Translations under genes and position numbers: made by a program | Assembly (NCBI RefSeq): GCF_023195885.1 | Contig: NZ_JALPKO010000007.1 | Coordinates: 62,001 to 126,000, forward strand | From: Methylonatrum kenyense | Lineage (GTDB): Bacteria; Pseudomonadota; Gammaproteobacteria; Nitrococcales; Aquisalimonadaceae | Length of the DNA stretch: 64,000 nucleotides | Reading direction: 5' to 3' | The notes under the pieces: model-generated | The model's input: the letters and a program-made list of their open reading frames with translations, nothing else | Databases searched by the model: none | What the model was told of the DNA's origin: nothing | In this document: in pieces, positions 63,483 through 64,000 of the stretch | Position numbering within the stretch: the first letter of the stretch is position 1 | How the letters are laid out: every line of letters begins with the position of its first letter

Positions 63483-63985
63483 TGGAATTGCCCCCCGCCG
63501 CAGAGCTTTACCAGAAATTCGAGGCCGCCGTGCGCGAACGGCTGCGGGCCGATGGCGTGGACCGTCCGCTGGTGGTGGGTATCCATACCGGTGGTGCCTG
63601 GCTCGCGAAACGGCTGCACCGGGCACTGGATGTGCCCGAGCCACTGGGCACACTGGACATTTCCTTTTACCGCGACGACTTCAGCACCGGCAGCCTGCAC
63701 CCTCAGGTCCGTCCGTCCAGCCTGTCCGGCGATATCGACGGCCGTACCGTGCTGCTGGTGGATGACGTGCTCTACAGCGGTCGCACCGTGCGTGCGGCAA
63801 TGAATGAACTGTTCGATTACGGTCGCCCGGAGCGTGTGATCCTGGCAGTACTGGTCGACCGCGGCGGTCGCGAACTGCCGATCGCCGCCGACATCTGCGG
63901 CCTGCGGCTGGAGTTGCCGCCTGGCCAGCACGTGAAACTGCGCGGGCCGGACCCGCTGCAACTGGAACTGGGAGCCGCATGCTGA
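63479..63985 (+). CDS. pyrR: Bifunctional pyrimidine regulator / uracil phosphoribosyltransferase PyrR
   Basis: 168 residues from ATG 63479 (a second ATG is the next codon). The PRPP signature is VLLVDDVLYSGRTVRAAMNE. VVGIHTGGAWLAKRLHRAL and LDISFYRDDFSTGSLHPQV are typical of PyrR. In Pseudomonas-like genomes pyrR precedes pyrB-pyrC. It may regulate pyr genes or act as a UPRTase. It overlaps pyrB by 7 bp. Confidence 0.94.
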   Translation: MMELPPAAELYQKFEAAVRERLRADGVDRPLVVGIHTGGAWLAKRLHRALDVPEPLGTLDISFYRDDFSTGSLHPQVRPSSLSGDIDGRTVLLVDDVLYSGRTVRAAMNELFDYGRPERVILAVLVDRGGRELPIAADICGLRLELPPGQHVKLRGPDPLQLELGAAC

Positions 63986-64000
63986 ATCAGTTGAATGCCG
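63979..64000 (+). CDS. pyrB: Aspartate carbamoyltransferase, first codons only
   Basis: ATG at 63979 opens a frame MLNQLNA that runs off the window. It overlaps the pyrR stop, and GGGAG lies just before it. The gene order ruvX-pyrR-pyrB is conserved. Too little is present for a domain check, so the name rests on context and the QLN start typical of PyrB N-termini. Confidence 0.7.

Overview
The window (about 63% GC by eye) comes from a gammaproteobacterial chromosome. Three stretches follow gene orders known from Pseudomonas and E. coli: ygfB-pepP-ubiH-ubiI facing zapA-6S RNA-fau; trpE/G/D/C-crp(vfr)-osmC-speD; and bioA-rsmE-chpA-pilJIHG-gshB-tonB-algH-ruvX-pyrR-pyrB. The SAH riboswitch before ahcY, the tktA-epd-pgk block and an mxaRSACKL operon point to a Chromatiales/Ectothiorhodospiraceae-like relative. 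That placement is inference, because no rRNA is present. No phage, plasmid or CRISPR locus is visible.

Layout. 1-1.75 kb: Fur-controlled iron(III) ABC importer (fbpA and part of fbpB). 1.8-6.3 kb: ubiquinone hydroxylases, Xaa-Pro aminopeptidase and YgfB. 6.4-8.4 kb: a small coiled-coil protein, ZapA, 6S RNA, 5-formyl-THF cyclo-ligase and an EVE-domain protein. 8.8-12.4 kb: M23 peptidase, two Slp lipoproteins and an outer-membrane barrel. 12.4-17 kb: ilvA, rpiA, a small membrane protein, another envelope protein and mgtE. 17.4-22.6 kb: a translationally coupled six-gene mxaRSACKL-like operon (MoxR ATPase, DUF58, MxaA, two VWA proteins, a TPR protein) without methanol dehydrogenase genes. 22.9-26 kb: a CbiX-like protein, then a repeat-rich gene-free stretch ending in tRNA-Gln, then rplM-rpsI and a 2Fe-2S ferredoxin. 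26.1-33.1 kb: speD, osmC, crp, trpCDGE and gph. 33.2-40.7 kb: a CopD-like membrane protein, a TetR regulator, and a divergent lipid-modification operon (FAD oxidoreductase, DUF1365, Cfa, GPH-type transporter), followed by a lipoprotein. 40.8-50.4 kb: pgk-epd-tkt facing the S-adenosylmethionine cycle genes metK-[SAH riboswitch]-ahcY-metF, then bioA. 50.6-60.4 kb: rsmE and the Pil-Chp twitching-chemosensory cluster. 60.6-64 kb: gshB, tonB, algH, ruvX, pyrR and the first codons of pyrB.

The most unusual content is non-coding. A family of short inverted-repeat elements, two near-complete and four partial or deleted, sits at the 3' ends of minus-strand genes. At four loci (ilvA, an envelope gene, speD, pilG) the gene's stop codon lies in the 4-bp sequence flanking the element end (TTAA, TCAG, CTAG, CTAG). 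One copy carries the same double-hairpin core inside a completely different 31-bp terminal repeat. A second point of interest is the roughly 130-nt metK leader, which has two long perfect helices and matches no SAM riboswitch class I recognise.
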